A stretch of DNA of 6,167 nt from NCBI GenBank assembly GCA_023268425.1, contig JALRFN010000354.1:1-6167 (forward strand). The letters are read 5' to 3'. Below are positions 4,958-6,167 of this stretch, one piece after another; positions within the stretch are counted from its first letter, which is position 1, and each line of letters opens with the position of its first letter. The stretch is from Burkholderiaceae bacterium. Lineage in GTDB: Bacteria > Pseudomonadota > Gammaproteobacteria > Burkholderiales > Burkholderiaceae_C. The notes under the pieces were generated by a model. That model did no database searches. It worked only from the letters and a program-made list of their open reading frames with translations, and had not been told where the DNA came from. The translations under genes were made by a program, and so were the position numbers.

Positions 4958-6167
4958 GCGTGGTCCTCCGATGCGCGCAGGACCAGATTGCCCAGGGCGT
5001 CTACAGTGGCGCTGAATCCGGGCTCTAACCACACGGTGGTGTCGGCTTGCTCGAAGATGGCCGGTCCGTGAACCTGGGCCCCCACGGGCAGGCTCAAGCG
5101 GTCAAAGCGTTGCGCCGTGACCCACTGGCCTTGGACATAAACCGCCTGCGTGCCCAGGGGCTCTGGCATGGTGGTGCTGATTGGCGCCAACACCGAGAGG
5201 TCGAATTTGGGTCGCACCCCGATCAGTGAGTAGCGCAAATTCATCACGCGAATCACCAAGCCATTCAAGACCCGACCAAAGGCCGCATGGTAAGTGTCCT
5301 CAAAGGCTTGCTGCACCGCTGGCACTGACAAATCGGCCCAGGTGATGGGCACTTGCACCGTGTGCGTCTGCCCCAGGTACAGCATGTCGAGTGAAATCTC
5401 ATCGCGCACGCTCGAAAAGGCCACTCCTGCGGCGTCGAGTCGCGCTTGGCAGCTTTGCTGTAAGGACTTGAGTTCGCACGTCAAGGCCTCAAAGTCGACC
5501 TGGCCCAGCACTTGATTCAGGGTTTGTACAGTGTCGTGCCGCATGTCCGCGATGACGCAGCCCAGCGCCGATGTGACGCCCGGGTAACGAGGCACTAAAC
5601 CGGTGGAGACCCCGACTTCGGCCATCATGGCACAGACGTGTAGTCCGCCACCGCCACCAAAAGGCATGTAGGCAAATTGGCGCGGATCGTGGCCGCGTTC
5701 GATGGACACCAAGCGCATCGCACCGGCCATGCGCGCATTGGCCACGGTCAAGATCGCTTCGGCCGCTTGCAATACGTCCAAGCCCAGTGGCTTGGCGACA
5801 TGGGTCTCGATGGCTTGTTGGGCCAGCGCCAAGTCCAAGGTGCCCAAGGCGCCGCCGCCCAGAGGCCGTTCGGCGCTGATGCGGCCCAGGACCACATTGG
5901 CATCGGTCACCGTGGGCTTGTCGTTGCCTCGGTTGTAGCACGCTGGGCCGGGGCGACTGCCTGCAGATTCCGGGCCCACTTGCAGCATGCCGCTGGCGTC
6001 GACGTGGGCAATCGAACCACCCCCCGCACCGATGGTTTCGATTTGGATCATCGGCGAGCGCACGATGAGTCCAAAGTCGATGCTGGTTTGCGCGGCCAAG
6101 GCCGCTTGGCCTTGATCGATCAACGAGACATCGAAAGACGTGCCACCGATGTCACCCGTGATCACCT
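4954..6167 (-). CDS. hyuA: HyuA-type ATP-dependent hydantoinase/5-oxoprolinase subunit, 5' end outside window
   Basis: At least 403 C-terminal residues of a HyuA-type protein (family total is typically near 700). With partner HyuB such proteins use ATP to open cyclic amides such as N-methylhydantoin or 5-oxoproline; caprolactamase is another relative. The fragment opens at the second actin-like ATPase motif GDIGGTSFDVSLI. It continues with IGAGGGSIAHVD, VGPESAGSRPGPACY and PTVTDANVVLGRI, then MPFGGGGGLH and PGVTSALGCVIADMRHDTVQ, all standard for the family. The C-terminal region ends with VHGPAIFEQADTTVWLEPG and is complete at the TGA at 4954-4956. The leftmost GTG at 6163-6165 is an internal Val codon, not a start. 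The stop overlaps the next gene's ATG by 4 nt. HyuB is not immediately downstream, so if present it should lie upstream, beyond the window. Substrate cannot be assigned. Confidence 0.93.
   Translation of the reverse strand, partial: VITGDIGGTSFDVSLIDQGQAALAAQTSIDFGLIVRSPMIQIETIGAGGGSIAHVDASGMLQVGPESAGSRPGPACYNRGNDKPTVTDANVVLGRISAERPLGGGALGTLDLALAQQAIETHVAKPLGLDVLQAAEAILTVANARMAGAMRLVSIERGHDPRQFAYMPFGGGGGLHVCAMMAEVGVSTGLVPRYPGVTSALGCVIADMRHDTVQTLNQVLGQVDFEALTCELKSLQQSCQARLDAAGVAFSSVRDEISLDMLYLGQTHTVQVPITWADLSVPAVQQAFEDTYHAAFGRVLNGLVIRVMNLRYSLIGVRPKFDLSVLAPISTTMPEPLGTQAVYVQGQWVTAQRFDRLSLPVGAQVHGPAIFEQADTTVWLEPGFSATVDALGNLVLRASEDHA
4964..4969 (-). promoter_or_regulatory. strong Shine-Dalgarno site for the isochorismatase-fold gene
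   Basis: GGAGGA on the minus strand lies inside the last codons of the HyuA-type gene, six bases before the ATG at 4957. It is the best ribosome-binding site in the window and confirms that start, despite the 4-nt overlap with the upstream stop. Confidence 0.8.

Larger units (their letters stand above)
1563..6167 (-). other. putative translationally coupled catabolic operon
   Basis: Five minus-strand genes are packed without spacers: ATGA overlaps at 4954-4957, 4373-4376 and 2991-2994, then a 4-nt gap at 2127-2130. The order is HyuA-type subunit, isochorismatase-fold enzyme, FAD oxidoreductase, C-C lyase, tautomerase/NTF2 protein. No internal promoter or terminator room exists, so the promoter must lie to the right of the window. 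Conserved coupling suggests the products act in one pathway, probably cyclic amide or imide degradation (inference). Confidence 0.85.

Overview
The window is about 6.2 kb of high-GC, gene-dense proteobacterial DNA. Protein style, codon choice (many TTG, GCG and CGC codons) and gene families fit Betaproteobacteria, most likely order Burkholderiales and probably Comamonadaceae. This placement is from general resemblance only and I could not test it. No tRNA, rRNA, insertion sequence, CRISPR array or integration site was seen.

Left part, plus strand (1-1486): a short upstream region rich in inverted repeats, a full-length LysR-type regulator of the CatR/BenM/CbnR style (136-1053), and a small plant-type [2Fe-2S] ferredoxin (about 1178-1486). 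The ferredoxin closely resembles the XylT/DmpQ/NahT ferredoxins that keep catechol 2,3-dioxygenases active, but no extradiol dioxygenase is in the window.

Right part, minus strand (6167 down to 1563): a tightly packed catabolic operon convergent with the left part. In transcription order it holds (1) the C-terminal part of a HyuA-type, ATP-dependent hydantoinase/5-oxoprolinase subunit running off the right edge, (2) an isochorismatase/cysteine-hydrolase-fold enzyme with Gly where the nucleophilic Cys usually lies, (3) a soluble FAD-dependent oxidoreductase of the fumarate reductase/ketosteroid dehydrogenase superfamily, (4) an isocitrate lyase/PEP mutase-family C-C lyase with an intact KRCGH motif, and (5) a small protein joining a 4-oxalocrotonate tautomerase-like domain to an NTF2/SnoaL-like domain. 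The first three junctions are 4-nt ATGA stop/start overlaps. The fourth is a 4-nt gap with the Shine-Dalgarno sequence inside the preceding gene's last codons. All five are therefore probably co-transcribed and translationally coupled.

As inference, the set reads as a degradation pathway for a cyclic amide or imide (lactam, hydantoin or pyrrolidone type): ATP-driven ring opening, hydrolysis of the linear product, FAD-dependent dehydrogenation or reduction, retro-aldol-type cleavage, and tautomerisation. I know of no characterised pathway with exactly this combination, so the substrate is open.
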